DNA from: Chaetoderma sp. LZ-2023a
Taxonomy: Eukaryota; Mollusca; Caudofoveata; Chaetodermatida; Chaetodermatidae
Assembly: GCA_034401795.1 (NCBI GenBank)
Contig: CM067373.1
Span: 90,168,996-90,232,995, forward strand
DNA: 64,000 bases
Reading direction: 5' to 3'
A model generated the notes under the pieces. That model did not search any database, was not told the DNA's origin, and was given only the letters and a program-made list of their open reading frames with translations. Positions 33,610 to 45,309 of this stretch are shown in pieces (the stretch's first letter is position 1; each line of letters starts with the position of its first letter). The position numbers were made by a program, and so were the translations under genes.

Positions 33610-35656
33610 AAGTGCACACACTGGGAAAGCTGCAAAACGGATAAGATTTCAGTGTATAAAACCATCATTCAAGCTAAAGTGACTATTAATGAAACTACTT
33701 AATGGTGCTCTGATAAACATGTACACAAACAATTTGTTTCTATTTTTCGCTGCACATAGATAAATATATAAGTGCGGTATACAACAATCATGCTACAGTG
33801 CAATTATTACATGTATGTAACAATAACTATTTTGCTACAGTGTGTATGCTGATCTACAGATCTCGGAGTCTGTTAAACTGATAAATAATAGGATTAGGAA
33901 TCAACTCCAGAAGGAGGTTCATCTCAAGGGCCTGCGGTCTGATAGACATGATTTACTCAACACAATGACTGACCCACCTCGCCAGGTTATGTGTGAAATA
34001 GTGGTACCGACTTTTGTGAATTGGTGATTATGCATCTTCAGCTGTCTGGTACATGCTTGTAAATCCTTAAATATCACTGTATTTGTTTGTTGAATGTTTC
34101 AACTGCTAATTTTTCCTGTTTTAACCCATAAATTAGTCCTACAAATGAATGTATAAACTATAAAAGCAGTTGATACATTTGAAGAGAAGAAAAAAAACCC
34201 TAAATGGATGCTGCTTTCGTTAGGTAGTGACATCACATGAAATTCATGAATATTAATGAGCTTAAGAAATTAACTAACGCTAGGGTCTTTAAAACTTGTT
34301 CAGCGGGCATAAAGGGAACAATTAAAAAAATTTCTATAGTGTGTGCTAGTGTGTGTTTCTAAACATGTGTGCACTTTATGTTAATTTTAACATTTTGGTA
34401 AATCATTGATAAGCACCTACCCCTTCCTCTAGAGCCTCTCCAATAAAATTTAGACATGCTTCCGTCAATCAGTCTAATCCGACGTGGCAGAGAAATGTAC
34501 ACAAAGAAGGTGGTAACTTGGATTGTGAAAATTGCTCATTTAAGCTGCTAAATAAGCGCAAGTAAGTAATCTAAGAAAGTCCATTAAGGAATCTTGCAAA
34601 TCTTTATCACTACCATCAGTAATTGTATGAAAAGTTTCTTGTTTTGACCGTATTTTGCTCAAAACTTTGTCAAAAGGTTCAGAACTGTCAATCAAAAAGT
34701 GGCTACTGTGTAGATGCGTTCCATGCAACGTTACATCATAGAACGAGAATGATAAAAACAAATTCATGAATTTCGGTACTCACAAATTTAAGCAACTCGA
34801 CTATATTTTCACTATTACTTTTTTTACCCATGATAAAAGTAACGATAACTCATAAGGAAATGATACAAATCAATCCAGTTTTTGCATCCATCTTCATCTG
34901 CCAGGTATTGTCCTGAGTAGCATAGCAGATCCATTGCCATAACAATAATTTATTTCTCCTGCGGTGCTTATGTAGTTTCAGATCTCGATTGATTTTTCGC
35001 TAGCCGCAATGACAATTCAAACAGGCCCTAGCTACCACATACTATATAAATTTCAAATATTTTTTTTCTATTTCCTGGTAGGCAAAACACTTAAATGTTC
35101 ATTTTCAATACTACATTTACCAATTTCCAAAAGAAAAACTGAAAGATTCTAACTTTTTTAATGTTTTGGCCCAAATTTGCAGCTATCCGGTTATCACGAA
35201 AAGCGGAATATAACCTGATGTGGATTTACAACTATAATTTAAAGTCTGTGTTTGTATCAGACCCGTTTATGGCATTACTGTTCGTGACAGTCTCTCCTTT
35301 GCTCCTTTACTCAAATCGTAAAAATGACACAATTCACCGCCTTACTAGAGATGAAATTACACGATTACATGATCCTCGAAAACACATGACGCAATACTGA
35401 GATTGCATCTGTAGACCAGGTTGTGGATATTTATAAGTAGTAAGTTGATTTTTATTGTTTATTTATTTTTTAGGCATGTTTAATTTTAGTGAATGGGTGG
35501 TAGTTACAAAATTTACAAAATTTGTTGATAAAATTGCTACTCATATTAAATCGGCCCAAATGTACTTACGCCCTCGAAAACCCATTATCCGAACACTGCC
35601 TGTGAAGTCGCTACACCTTACTACCTCTCCATAGCAGTGACATTTCTGATTATTAT
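33610..35656. other. No supported gene
   Basis: AT-rich. Short frames at 33842-34027 (plus), 34540-34767 (minus) and 35161-35400 (plus) show no known domain. The minus-strand frame at 34540 has fairly protein-like composition (SKQETFHTITDGSDKDLQ) and could be an old exon or LINE scrap. No repeat recognised. Confidence 0.35.
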
Positions 35657-35870
35657 TAGCTCACCTGGCCAGAATGGCCAAATGAGCTTATATGCCATGG
35701 TGACCATCTGTCATCCATGTGTCTGTCTGTCCATCAACTTTTTCTTTAAACAACTTCTCAAGAACCACTGGGCCTATTTCAATTATATTTGCCAGGAAGC
35801 ATCCTTAAGGTATAGAGATCCAAGTTTGTTCAAACCAAGCTGATCAGCCAATTTATTATTTATTAATTAT
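35657..35870 (+). mobile_element. TAGCTCACCTGGCC element, 5' end only
   Basis: Starts TAGCTCACCTGGCCAGAATG, whose GCTCACcTGGCC / GGCCAaATGAGC halves pair as a terminal hairpin. It continues with the family text (CCATCAACTTTTTCTTTA, ATTATATTTGCCAGGAAGC) and is cut at about 35860. Confidence 0.75.
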
Positions 35871-36530
35871 TTATTTTGCAAGACTCTCACATACCTAAGC
35901 TAGTCGCTGACATGGTGGAGGATCCAAACCAGCGCTGGTCTTTGTAAATTCAAATGAAATGCAGCAACAGCTCTTGGAAAGTTTTCTTCAATTCCACATA
36001 ATAACATATATGATGTAAATTCATCCAAAGATTTTGAAGGATTCTCGTGCATATATAGAAAGAAAGTTTCTTAATGTTTTTATCTGTGATTCTGGGTTGA
36101 GATTTTACTATAATTGTCTGTATTATGATACCAGTATTATTGTTCAGTGATGTGTCTGCGGGTGGCCATGTAGGCGATACACGTGGTAGTGGTTCATAAT
36201 TCGAATTCTGGTTCGTAGATCCATAGGGCCTAATGTCTGCTAGAAGTGTGCCAAGTTTCACGTCGGTAGCCCCAAAATTCTCGGAGAAGATACGTTCGCA
36301 TTTTCCTAATATACATGCTTGCTATTAATTAGTTCCTGCTCAGTTTTTCTCAATTATCACTTGGAATTGTTTTGGAGCGTGGTGGATTATGCCTGACCAT
36401 TGTGGAATGCCTGAGGCGTCCCTAGGACCAAGTTATCAGGTGATCTCTATTACAATTTCGTTTAATTCCGTCTCTCACCTATTTCACTGACATGGTATAG
36501 ATGTGATAGGTACTCAGAAAACTGGTTTAT
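35871..36530. other. No gene seen
   Basis: No supported coding region or repeat between two TAGCTCACC elements. Confidence 0.4.
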
Positions 36531-37690
36531 TAGCTCACCTGGCCTGAGAGGCCAAGTGAGCTTATGCCATGGCGACCATCCGCCGTCCATCCATCAACTT
36601 TTCCTTTAGGCGACTTCTCAAGAATCACTGTGCCGATTTCAATTTTATTTGACAGGAAGCATCCTGAGGTGATAGGGATCCAGATTTGTTCAAATGCAGC
36701 TGATCGGTCATTTTGGCCAGCAGCCATCTTGGATTGTGGCCGATTTTAGGAAACATCTTTAAAAATCTTCTCCGAAACCGTTTGTGGGATTGATGCAAAG
36801 CTGATGAAATGTGATCTAGGGCAAGAGCTGAACCAAGTTTGTTCAACGGAACTTGATTGGTCAAATGGTTTGGTGGCCATCTTGGTTGACCTAGCTTTAG
36901 CAAAAACAACTTCTCTAGAAGCACTGAAGGGATCGGGTCCAAATTGGGCAGATATGAGTAGGGACTAATAAGGTCAATTAAAGTTTGTTCAAGGGAAGTT
37001 GAACCATCAAAAAACATGGCCGCTGTGTGCCAATCAAAATATAGCATGTTTGGCGGCCATATTGTATTTTTTATTTGATGGATTTTGAGGACGAAATTGT
37101 TTTTATGTGTTTTTGGGTATTCTAATCTCAGATTTTCAATTTTCAAAATAGTCGGATAAGCGGTTTGGCAGCCATCTTGGATAATTTTCCCTCCAAAAGC
37201 TCCCATACTAAAGCAATGGGAAATTTTTAATGTCTTCTCGAGAACTACTGTGCCAATTTCAATTATATTTGGCAGGAAGCATCCTTAGGGCATAGAGATT
37301 CAAGTTTATTCAAACGAAGCTGATCGGCCAATTGGGACGGTGGCCATCCCGGATTTTGGCCAATTTTAGAAACGTCTTTAAAAATCTCCGAAACCGCTTG
37401 GGGGATTGATGCAAGCCTCATGAAATATGATCTATGGCAAGAGTTGAACCAAGTTTGGTCAAGAGAACTTGATTGTTCAAATGGTTCAGCAGCAATCTTG
37501 GTTGACCTAGTTTTAGCGTAAATGACTTGTTCTCCAGAACCGCTGAAGGGATCAGGTCGAAATTTGTTAGATGTGATTAGGGACTAAGTAAGGGCCATTA
37601 AAGTTTTTTCAAGGTAAGTTGATCCGTCAAAAAACATGGCCGCCGTGGCCCAATCGAAATGTAACATATTTGGCGGCCATATTGGATTTT
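36531..37690 (+). mobile_element. TAGCTCACCTGGCC element, copy without 3' end
   Basis: Begins with the hairpin start (GCTCACCTGGCC, loop TGAGA, GGCCAAGTGAGC). The interior repeats blocks such as GGTGGCCATCTTGG, AGTTTGTTCAAGGGAA and ACATGGCCGC, and contains about 1.6 internal units (second start of ATTATATTTGGCAGGAAGCA at about 37262). It stops where the next copy begins at 37691. Confidence 0.8.
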
Positions 37691-38866
37691 TAGCTCACCT
37701 GGCCTGAAAGGCCAAGTGAGCTTATGCCATGGCGACCATCCGTCGTGTGTCCGTCCATCCATCATCCATCCGTCAACTTTTCCTTTAATCGACTTCTTCT
37801 CAAGAACCACTAGGCCGATTTCAATTATATTTGGCAGGAAACACTCTGAGGACATAGGGATCCAAGTTTGTTCAAACGAAGCCGATCGGCCAATTTGGCC
37901 GGCGACCATTTTGGATGTTGGGCGATTTTAGGAAACGTCTTTAAAAATCTTCTCTGAAACCATTTGTGGGATTGATGCAAACCTCATGAAATATCATCTC
38001 GTGTAAGAGCTGAACCAAGTTTGTTCAAGGGAACTTGATTGGTCAAATGGTTCAGCGGCCCTCTTAATTGACCTAGTTTTAGCGAAAACGACTTTTTCTC
38101 CAGAACCACTGAAGATCCCGGGTCGAAATTTGGCAGATATGATTAGGGACTACGGGCCAGTAAAGTTTGTTCAAGGGAAGTTGAACTGTCAAAAAACATG
38201 GCCACTATGGGCCAATCAAAATATAGTGTCTTTGGCGGCCATATTGGATCTTTTTATTTGATGGATTTAGAGGCCAAAGGTCGGATAGACGGTTTGGCGG
38301 CCATCTTGGATCATCTCCCTGCTTAAGTATATTTGGCAGGAAGCATTCTGAGGGCATAGAGGTCCATGTTTCTTGACACAAAGCTGATCGGCCAAGTTAG
38401 CTGGTGGCCATCTCGGATTTTGGCCGATTTTACAAAACTTCTTTAAAAATCTTCTCCGAAACCGCTTGGGGGATCAATCCAAAACGCAAGAAATATCATC
38501 TAGGGCAAGAGGTGCACCAAGTTTGTTCAAGGGAACTTGATTGGCCAAATGGTTTGGCGGCCATCTTGGATAACCTATTTTTTGCCAAAACTACTCCAGA
38601 ACCACTGAATGGATTGAGCCGAAATCTGGGAGATATTATTTAGCTCTGAGTGCCATTAACGTTTGTTCAAGGGAAGGAGATATGTCAAAAACATGGCCAC
38701 AGTAGACCAATCAAAATGTAGCATGTTTGGCGGCCATATTGAACTTGCAAAAATGTCCACAAACTCATTTAAAAGACTATTTACTCCTTTCCTACCCACC
38801 AACAATTTTGACAAAAATGTAGAGCACTCCAGGAGTCCAGGCGACATGGGCCCCTTGGATCTCTTG
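37691..38866 (+). mobile_element. TAGCTCACCTGGCC element, complete copy
   Basis: 1176 bp from the hairpin start to a 3' terminus TGGGCCCCTTGGATCTCTTG (hairpin half decayed; the better form, AGGCCCTTGGGCCTCTTG, is at 52792). The interior has two units of the same degenerate text as the preceding copy. No coding capacity. Its superfamily is unassigned: there is no long TIR, and both ends are hairpins. Confidence 0.8.
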
Positions 38867-40100
38867 TTATTATCTGGTGGCATGAAATACTAATCTCTCT
38901 TTATGTTTGTGTCCACAGGTTCCTGTCAGGCCATTTGTGCACATCTAGGAGGGTTTGTATCCACCATTTTCTCTAAAAGAAGGTTAGGAAAAAAAGTCTC
39001 TACCTAGAATGATATAGGCTCTCTTAAAAAAGAGTTTGTCATTCTGCCCTCTGGTCCCCCACCCCTTAATTATGGTGGAGAAGCATGGTACTTATGGTGG
39101 AGTTGTTGGACATGGTAGTATGCATTTACTAAAGACTCTAGTTATGCTATATGGCACTCTTAATATATTTGAAAATATTTAGGATTATTTGCTGCCAATA
39201 TTTTTGTCATGCTGTTTATCTGTATCATTATTATGGGCTATTGCTATGTTCATTCACTGTTGATCATGCTCTTGTGTTTTGCATACATTTGTCTTTACAC
39301 CTGGATGATGTTTCTAGTCCGTCTGTTTTCTATTTATGGAGAATTCTTGACGACACTAATATTTTCTATGTTATAAACACCTAATGCTGGTGGCCAGTAA
39401 GTGTGTTCCTGCATGCATTAGTACGACTAAATTTGGCCCAAAAGATGTAGAATGTTATTTGCTGCTAGAATTTTTAAGTGCCTGACATAACCTTCAAAAC
39501 AGCTTGACAGATTTGTTTCAAATGTAACTATGTCCTACAAGGCGTGTTTCTAGTGCTTGTAGACATTATTCGCACATCTTACTTCTGTTACTAGTGCTGG
39601 TAAAGCAATGTACGCATTACTGGTTGACCGACTGGAGATTTCTGGAAACATATCCAGCACTGGTTCAGCTAAATTTTGAGAAATGGTTTCATCATTGTTG
39701 GCTGCTGTGGCAAGTTTCTTTAGACTTAAATGATCATGATTTTAGAAAAGTTATGTTTAAATAGTTTGAAATATGGAATACTTATTTCCGCTGGTTTAGC
39801 AAAAGTACTACTACCATTGACAAGAGGCATATTGTGATACTTATTACTGAAAAAGTGTTGCAGCAAGGCTAAATTTACTGCATGGACAATTGTGATTTCT
39901 GAAGACTAAGTACTGCATTAGCATAATTTTGGTGGTAGATATTTGTAGGCTTGTGCGATTATTGCGTTGAGTGATCGCAATCTATTATTAAAAAATAATC
40001 GTAATTACTCGATTAATCATCTTGGATACAAATTACCAAGACATAACAACAAAAGAATATCAATGACGAAAACTGCAATGGTGTTTAGAAAAAGTTGATT
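38867..40100. other. No gene seen
   Basis: AT-rich, with no recognisable domain, RNA gene or repeat except the PAL-A half that follows. Confidence 0.4.
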
Positions 40101-40170
40101 TGCATTTTGCAGGGCAAGAGAAGACTATTTTTGAAAATGTATTACTGGAATACCTGGCAGTGATTCACTA
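40101..40170. mobile_element. PAL-A half element
   Basis: TTTGCAGGGCAAGAGAAGAC, then ACTGGAATACCTGGCAGTGA: a left arm and core of the PAL-A family without the right arm. Confidence 0.45.
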
Positions 40171-40249
40171 AGCAAAATGTCATTTTTCATGACTGATCGT
40201 ATTAAAAAGTAATTGAAAGTTACGTTTTGAAATATTTTATTCACATTGT

Positions 40250-40388
40250 ACGAATTGTATGTCTCTACTATTTAATAAACATGCTGTTGAATATTTTGAA
40301 ACTAATTTGACTGGATGCTGTTGCGCCCAGTCAAATTAGTTCCAAAAATATTCAGTAGCTTACCTGTATAGTTTTCTGGAAATTGATT
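40250..40388. mobile_element. PAL-B palindromic MITE
   Basis: Left GTTGAATATTTTGAAACTAA, right TTAGTTCCAAAAATATTCAG, with TTTGACTGGATGC / GCGCCCAGTCAAA inner arms. The family tail (GTACGAATTGTATGTC) precedes it, so the copy is inverted relative to that at 13247. It is followed by the splice-like AGCTTACCTG. Confidence 0.8.
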
Positions 40389-40996
40389 GTCAGGGAGTTC
40401 AGAGATCGATTGATCCCAACACGGACATGTTGTGGGTGGAGCTTAGATTGAGATTGGTGGGGCATAGCTAAGGTGGAAAGGTCCATGTTTAGTTTAATTA
40501 CATTGGGTACATCTAAAGTTGTAAAGTTCCCAGATTGATTGTCAGGGAGTTCAGAGATCGATTGATCCCAACACGGACGTGTTGTGGGTGGAGCTTAGAT
40601 TGAGATTGGTGGGGCATAGCTAAGGTGGAAAGGTCCGTGTTTAGTTTAATTACATTGGGTACATCTAAAGTTGTAAAGTTCCCAGATTGATTGTCAGGGA
40701 GTTCAGAGATCAATTGATCTCAACACGGACGTGTTGTGGGTGGAGCTTAGATTGAGATTGGTGGGGCATAGCTAAGGTGGAAAGGTCCGTGTTTAGTTTA
40801 ATTACATTGGGTACATCTAAAGTTGTAAAGTTCCCAGATTGATTGTCAGGGAGTTCAGAGATCGATTGATCTCAACACGGACGTGTTGTGGGTGGAGCTT
40901 AGATTGAGATTGGTGGGGCATAGCTAAGGTGGAAAGTTCCATGTTTAGTTTAATTACATTGGGTACATCTAAAGTTGTAAAGTTCCCAGATTGCTG
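40389..40996 (+). repeat. 152 bp satellite, four copies
   Basis: Starts at 40389, 40541, 40693 and 40845, exact period 152. Copies differ by only a few substitutions (for example GGACATGTTG versus GGACGTGTTG). The unit is the PAL-B flank (GATCGATTGATCCCAACACG, GGTGGGGCATAGCTAAG) seen singly at 48575-48670, so a MITE flank has been amplified into a satellite. Short minus-strand frames inside recur with the period and are artefacts. Confidence 0.97.
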
Positions 40997-40999
40997 GCT

Positions 41000-41559
41000 G
41001 CTTGTCAAGATATGTTGCCAGCAAGTATGATTCTTCATCTGTGGTGTAGAGTGGGAAATCCAAAGGACACAGCAATATCTTCGTACCTGTGCACTTAGTC
41101 AACTTACTTTCATGGATGTTGGCATGTAGTTATTGTCTTGGGTAATAATCCAATAATTATTTTGAATTATTAATTGTGTACCACGTGATGATGTCTTATT
41201 TACTGGGATGGGAAATGTTTCAATTTCATAAGTAATTAGTGTGTGAGGAAAAGAGGAAAGTGGGAATTTAATGGTGATGTAAATATTATTATGACGTCTA
41301 ACTGTGAAAAATGTCAACATTTTTATAGTAGTAGCTTGGCTTAGAATGTACCAGAGAGAAATGTGGCAACTTGTGTTTTACTAAGCTGGCTCAGGCACAA
41401 TGGTGGGAGACAGTTTTCCTATGAGCAAATTTTGTACTCCCATATATATTTCATTTATATTCATATTTAATTTATTACTCGTAGAAACATGTTCAGTTAG
41501 GAATATAGTTAATTCATTTTGAATTTCTGACCTGGAGTCAATAGCTGCTGTGATTCTAC
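41000..41559. other. No gene seen
   Basis: Non-coding AT-rich DNA after the satellite. No repeat recognised. Confidence 0.4.
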
Positions 41560-41574
41560 CATTTAATGTTAAGA

Positions 41575-41830
41575 GTGATTAAAAAACATGGCCACCTTGG
41601 GCCAATCAAAATGTAGCGTGTATGATGGCCATATTGGATTTTTTAATTTGATGCATTTTGAAGCCGAAATTGTTTTTATATAGTTTTCTTTGGCAATTCT
41701 GTTTTTAAATTTGCCATTTTCAAACCTGTTGGATGAACGGTTTGGCTGCCATCTTAGAGCATTTTCCCCGCCATAAGCTCCCATGCTAAAGCAATTCGAC
41801 TGATTCCAACTATATGTGATATGAAACATC
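41575..41830 (+). repeat. Internal fragment of the TAGCTCACC element family
   Basis: AAAAAACATGGCC, GCCAATCAAAATGTAGC, ATGGCCATATTGGAT and AAGCTCCCATGCTAAAGCAA follow the order of the 37010-37220 interior. Neither terminus is present. Confidence 0.7.
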
Positions 41831-41894
41831 CTTGTGGTATAAATTTTTAATCCTGAAATGTTTAAACGAAAGTTTCAATTTCCTTATTAGAAAA

Positions 41895-42018
41895 GTGCAT
41901 TTGCAGGTCAAGAGATTATTTTTGAAAAAGTAACACTGGAATGACTGGCTCGATTATTGAGTCCGGCATTTCAGTCATGAATTTTCAAAAATAGATTTCT
42001 CCTGCTCAACAAATGCAG
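41895..42018. mobile_element. PAL-A palindromic MITE
   Basis: Left TGCATTTGCAGGTCAAGAGA, core GGAATGACTGGCTCGATTAT and a diverged right arm to AAATGCAG. Clear member of PAL-A. Confidence 0.7.
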
Positions 42019-42530
42019 AAGGCATTTTTGGTTGGCTTGAGTATTAAAGGGTTAAGCATATCAAATGCAAACACACTATAGAGGTACTACATGGTCAGCT
42101 CTGCCCAAACTATCAATACTCTGTACCGACTGACTATTTGCAAGTACAAATCAATTGTGCAGATGATTGCCAACATACCCATCTTTATGTTATCTATTAA
42201 AGGGAAATTCCAGTGAAAATCCGGAATAAGTCAACTAAAAATATACTATAATCCGAAATAGTTGCCGCAAAAAAATATAAAATACACTGTTCCATTGCCG
42301 AGAAGTAATAAAATGAATATGCCCAAAACACTCGAAAACGTGACTCCAGGGCGCATCCATTTTCTCGCAACGAGAGCGAGAAACCGCGAGATTATGACAT
42401 CAACGACACACCAGCAAAATATCGCCAGCGCTTTTAGATTTACCTGTACTTCGCGTTATGAAGGCCGAATATTAATTAACACTTTAATGACCAAATTCTG
42501 TCAGGAAAATCAGAATATTTCCTTATTGAA

Positions 42531-42660
42531 TGCCCATTTGCAGGCCAAGCGAAGACTATTTTTTAAAATTGACCACTGGAATGGCTGGTTCGGTTACTGA
42601 GACAGTCGTTTTAGTTGTAAATTCTCAAAATAGCCTTCTTTTGACCTGCATCCTCAATTT
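42531..42660. mobile_element. PAL-A palindromic MITE
   Basis: Outer arms TTTGCAGGCCAAGCGAAGAC / GCCTTCTTTTGACCTGCA and inner arms GGAATGGCTGGTTC / GAGACAGTCGTTTTAG. The sequence just outside its left end (TTTAATGACCAAATTCTGTC) is also shared with the copy at 44277, so the family unit is longer than the palindrome. Confidence 0.75.
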
Positions 42661-43417
42661 GACGATTGCAGAGGTCAGTGCTGGCGTGAAATGGTTAAAT
42701 CGCATCATGTCCGCATGTCAAGCATGGGCTTGCAGTAATAGAAATGATCATGGAACGGGTACGGCAATTCACATTTTCAGATACCGGATCCACAGAAGCA
42801 TCCGCATGAAAAGGGGCTAACTGAAAGATGGCTTCATAACATCGGCACTGGATGGATATCTTCCACATTTAAATTTGGAAGACACAAGTTTAGAACATAT
42901 AGTCTGTATAATTTTAAAATAATGTGTCATGCATTTCAAAACAAAAGGCGCGGTACTTAATTTTAATATAGCAGAATCAAACTCGACAATTAATGTCGTA
43001 CTTGCTTGCATCAATTGTAAAACGGGATTTACAAACCAAAATGAAACGATGTCGCTGATTGCCCGGTCGGTCAATTATAGGCAACCGCTTAGCGGCTTAC
43101 TTCGTAGACGATAGTAAGTGACAGCTAGTAAATAATGACAGGTGCACGCTAGACATAATTAGTAATTTAGTGCTATCACACTATTGAAATCCAGCGTTAT
43201 TAATCATTTACAACGTTTACTCCCAATTTTAAAATACCTATGCAGAGTGTTGAATATTCTGAATTAAATTTTCCTGGAATTATGTTGCAGTAGCTTCCAA
43301 ACTAATTAGTTTCACACAATAGGCCTATGCAGGCTAAATTTTAAGCTTTCTGCTTTTCTGTCCTTGAAAGAGTTAACGAATTGATCCCAAATTTTTTAAT
43401 GTTGACCCGTATTTACT

Positions 43418-43512
43418 GCCTGTTGAATATTTTGAAACTGGAATTTGACTGGAAGCAGAAGTTGCAATAGCAACAGCTTTTAGAGAAATTACATTCAACA
43501 TTTATTCAACTA
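43418..43512. mobile_element. PAL-B palindromic MITE (decayed)
   Basis: TGTTGAATATTTTGAAACTG and AATTTGACTGGAAGC form a clear left arm. The right arm is eroded to ATTACATTCAACA. Confidence 0.55.
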
Positions 43513-43594
43513 ACATATTTTTCAAGAATTTGTTGTAGCTGGTTGATTGCAAACACGCTCCTGGCATAACCCGTCAATGTTTTTTAAAAATAGA

Positions 43595-43662
43595 AATTGC
43601 CCATAAGAAAACAATTTTTTACAATTTAGCACTACAATGACTGGCGCAATCATCGGGACACT
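43595..43662. mobile_element. PAL-A half element
   Basis: ATTGCCCATAAGAAAACAAT, then CACTACAATGACTGGCGCAA and TCATCGGGA: a left half of PAL-A. Confidence 0.45.
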
Positions 43663-43975
43663 AATTGCACTTTAATTTCCTCCAAACACTGTGGCAAAGT
43701 GTCAGTTGTTTAGGCAGTACGCTAATTATCCACGAGATGCAAGATTTACCTCCCCTGGTTACGGCTAACCTCGATCAGGCAAAGAGAGTAGGTGTGTCGG
43801 TGACGTCAGCTGCTTGTCCAAAATGGCGCCTCTATCTACTGGTTACTTTAGCAATTTAAATTGAGGATATCTTTTTTATTTGTTGGCATAAAATTGTGTT
43901 CTTGGTCTCAAATTAATGCGGAAAATTAGTACTTTACGTCAGATGCATAAAATCCCCCAGTGGAATATCCCTTTA

Positions 43976-44276
43976 AATACAGTTCTATTCTTTATCAATA
44001 TTAAAATAATGGCAAAATTGTTTTGTGTTCACATACACGCCCATTGTATCGGTCTGGTCTTGCCCCTGAGTATGAAGATAAAAAGGCGTCGGATCCAGTC
44101 AAAATTTGTGATCTACAGACATGGTGAGTGTATTGATTTATTTATTGTATGTAAATAATGTCCAGCTGCTGATAATATTAGTCTTCAGCACTTTAATACT
44201 CCAGATACTATGTGGACACTTGTTTGACCATTTAATGGTGAAATTTGGTCAAGAAAATCAACCTAATCATTTATTG
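43976..44276. other. No gene seen
   Basis: Short hydrophobic open frames only. The last 60 bp are the outer flank of the PAL-A copy at 44277. Confidence 0.4.
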
Positions 44277-44410
44277 AATGCACATCTGCAGACCAACAGA
44301 AGATTTTCCCCAAAAGATTACCACCGGAATGAGTGGCTCGGTTATCGATCCAGTCATTCCAGTGGTAAATTTTCAAAAATAGTCTTCTTTTCGGTTGCAA
44401 ATGGACATTA
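44277..44410. mobile_element. PAL-A palindromic MITE
   Basis: Inner arms GGAATGAGTGGCTCGGTTAT and CGATCCAGTCATTCCAGTGG are well kept. Outer arms CATCTGCAGACCAACAGAAG / AGTCTTCTTTTCGGTTGCAA are partly kept. Confidence 0.75.
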
Positions 44411-44812
44411 TTCTTGAGACACACTGCAGAGGCTTGACCATTGAAGTGTTAGACAGAGCATTTAAATTATGAATGGGTGTGTGATTATTATTCTTTGCTA
44501 AGTATTATCTTCCCATTTCTAGATTGTGTTATTAATATGATACCTCTGTGATGATTGACATGTGTGACGCATGTCCATATAACCTCCCAGGCAACAAAAA
44601 TTACACATTCCTGAGGTCTGGGGAAACCACCTTGTACTGTAGGGCAATCAAATTTTAACCCACTTAAATTGTCCTGGGTAGAACCTAAATAATTTGTTAT
44701 TTACAGGGATGGTGGGGGGGGGGGGATGGGGCAATGCAATATTTTTCTAATTTTCAAGCCCTACCTGACTAGTAAATTACAGTACAGCTCAGGAGTAACT
44801 AAATTAACACAT
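44411..44812. other. No gene; G-run
   Basis: No coding evidence. A run of 12 or more G lies at about 44713-44725. Confidence 0.4.
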
Positions 44813-44920
44813 GTTGTTGAATATTTTGAATATACATGTAATTGGATTGGAAGACATTTCTGCCTAAAGCAGCAATGTCTTCCAATCAAATTGTTTTTTA
44901 AATATTCAACAGAACACTTC
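44813..44920. mobile_element. PAL-B-related palindromic MITE
   Basis: TTGTTGAATATTTTGAATAT left and TTTTTTAAATATTCAACAGA right, with inner arms ATTGGATTGGAAGACATT / AATGTCTTCCAATCAAAT. The inner arm differs from PAL-B proper (GATTGGAAGAC instead of GACTGGGTG), so it is a subfamily. Confidence 0.75.
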
Positions 44921-45017
44921 TTAGGTCGTGTTCAAAATTGTACTAATTAGTCATGTTCTTGGTTTTATTTTTGAACATTTGTGTGATGTACTGTATCAGC
45001 TAATATAATCTGCTTGT

Positions 45018-45090
45018 CATCGAGCCAGTCATTCCAGTGGTAAATTTTCCAAAACTGTCCTCGTTTGGCCTGCAAATGGCCATTGAATAA
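45018..45090. mobile_element. PAL-A right half
   Basis: CATCGAGCCAGTCATTCCAG, then GGTAAATTTTCCAAAA and TTTGGCCTGCAAATGGCC: right inner and outer arms without the left half. Confidence 0.65.
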
Positions 45091-45309
45091 TCAAATATTT
45101 TTATTTTCTTGACAAAAATTAGCCATTAAGATTGAACTTGTTGAAAATTGTTGTTGTTTTCTTCAGTAACAGCTTTCAGCAGACCCTTTTTCAAAATTAT
45201 TATCAGTCATCCATCAATCATTTCATGTGAGGATATAAAAATCTTTATTGCGTGAGATAATGTTGGCATTATTGCTGACCTGTAAGGATAAGAGGGTTAC
45301 ATTGAATGT

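Larger units (their letters stand above)
42201..43972. mobile_element. Candidate TTAA-flanked DNA element
   Basis: TTAA (42197-42200) is followed by AGGGAAATTCCAGTG, and CAGTGGAATATCCCT precedes TTAA (43973-43976). The ends are inverted repeats with two mismatches over 19 bases including the TTAA. A TTAA duplication is used by piggyBac and Kolobok transposons. The interior holds a PAL-A copy, a decayed PAL-B copy and no transposase, so it would be a non-autonomous composite. Chance pairing of two separate ends is possible. Confidence 0.35.

Noticed and set aside
34540..34767. 75-codon minus-strand frame with protein-like composition
   Set aside because: No domain recognised, no convincing splice acceptor, and the first Met is followed by AT-rich sequence; left as unclassified.
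35161..35400. 79-codon plus-strand frame
   Set aside because: Mixed hydrophobic composition without domain, signal peptide or splice context.
40389..40996. CRISPR-like array
   Set aside because: Units are contiguous 152 bp repeats with no unique spacers, in an animal genome context.
40513..41038. Two similar minus-strand frames with near-identical C-termini
   Set aside because: They recur with the 152 bp satellite period, so similarity comes from the repeat and not from a gene family.
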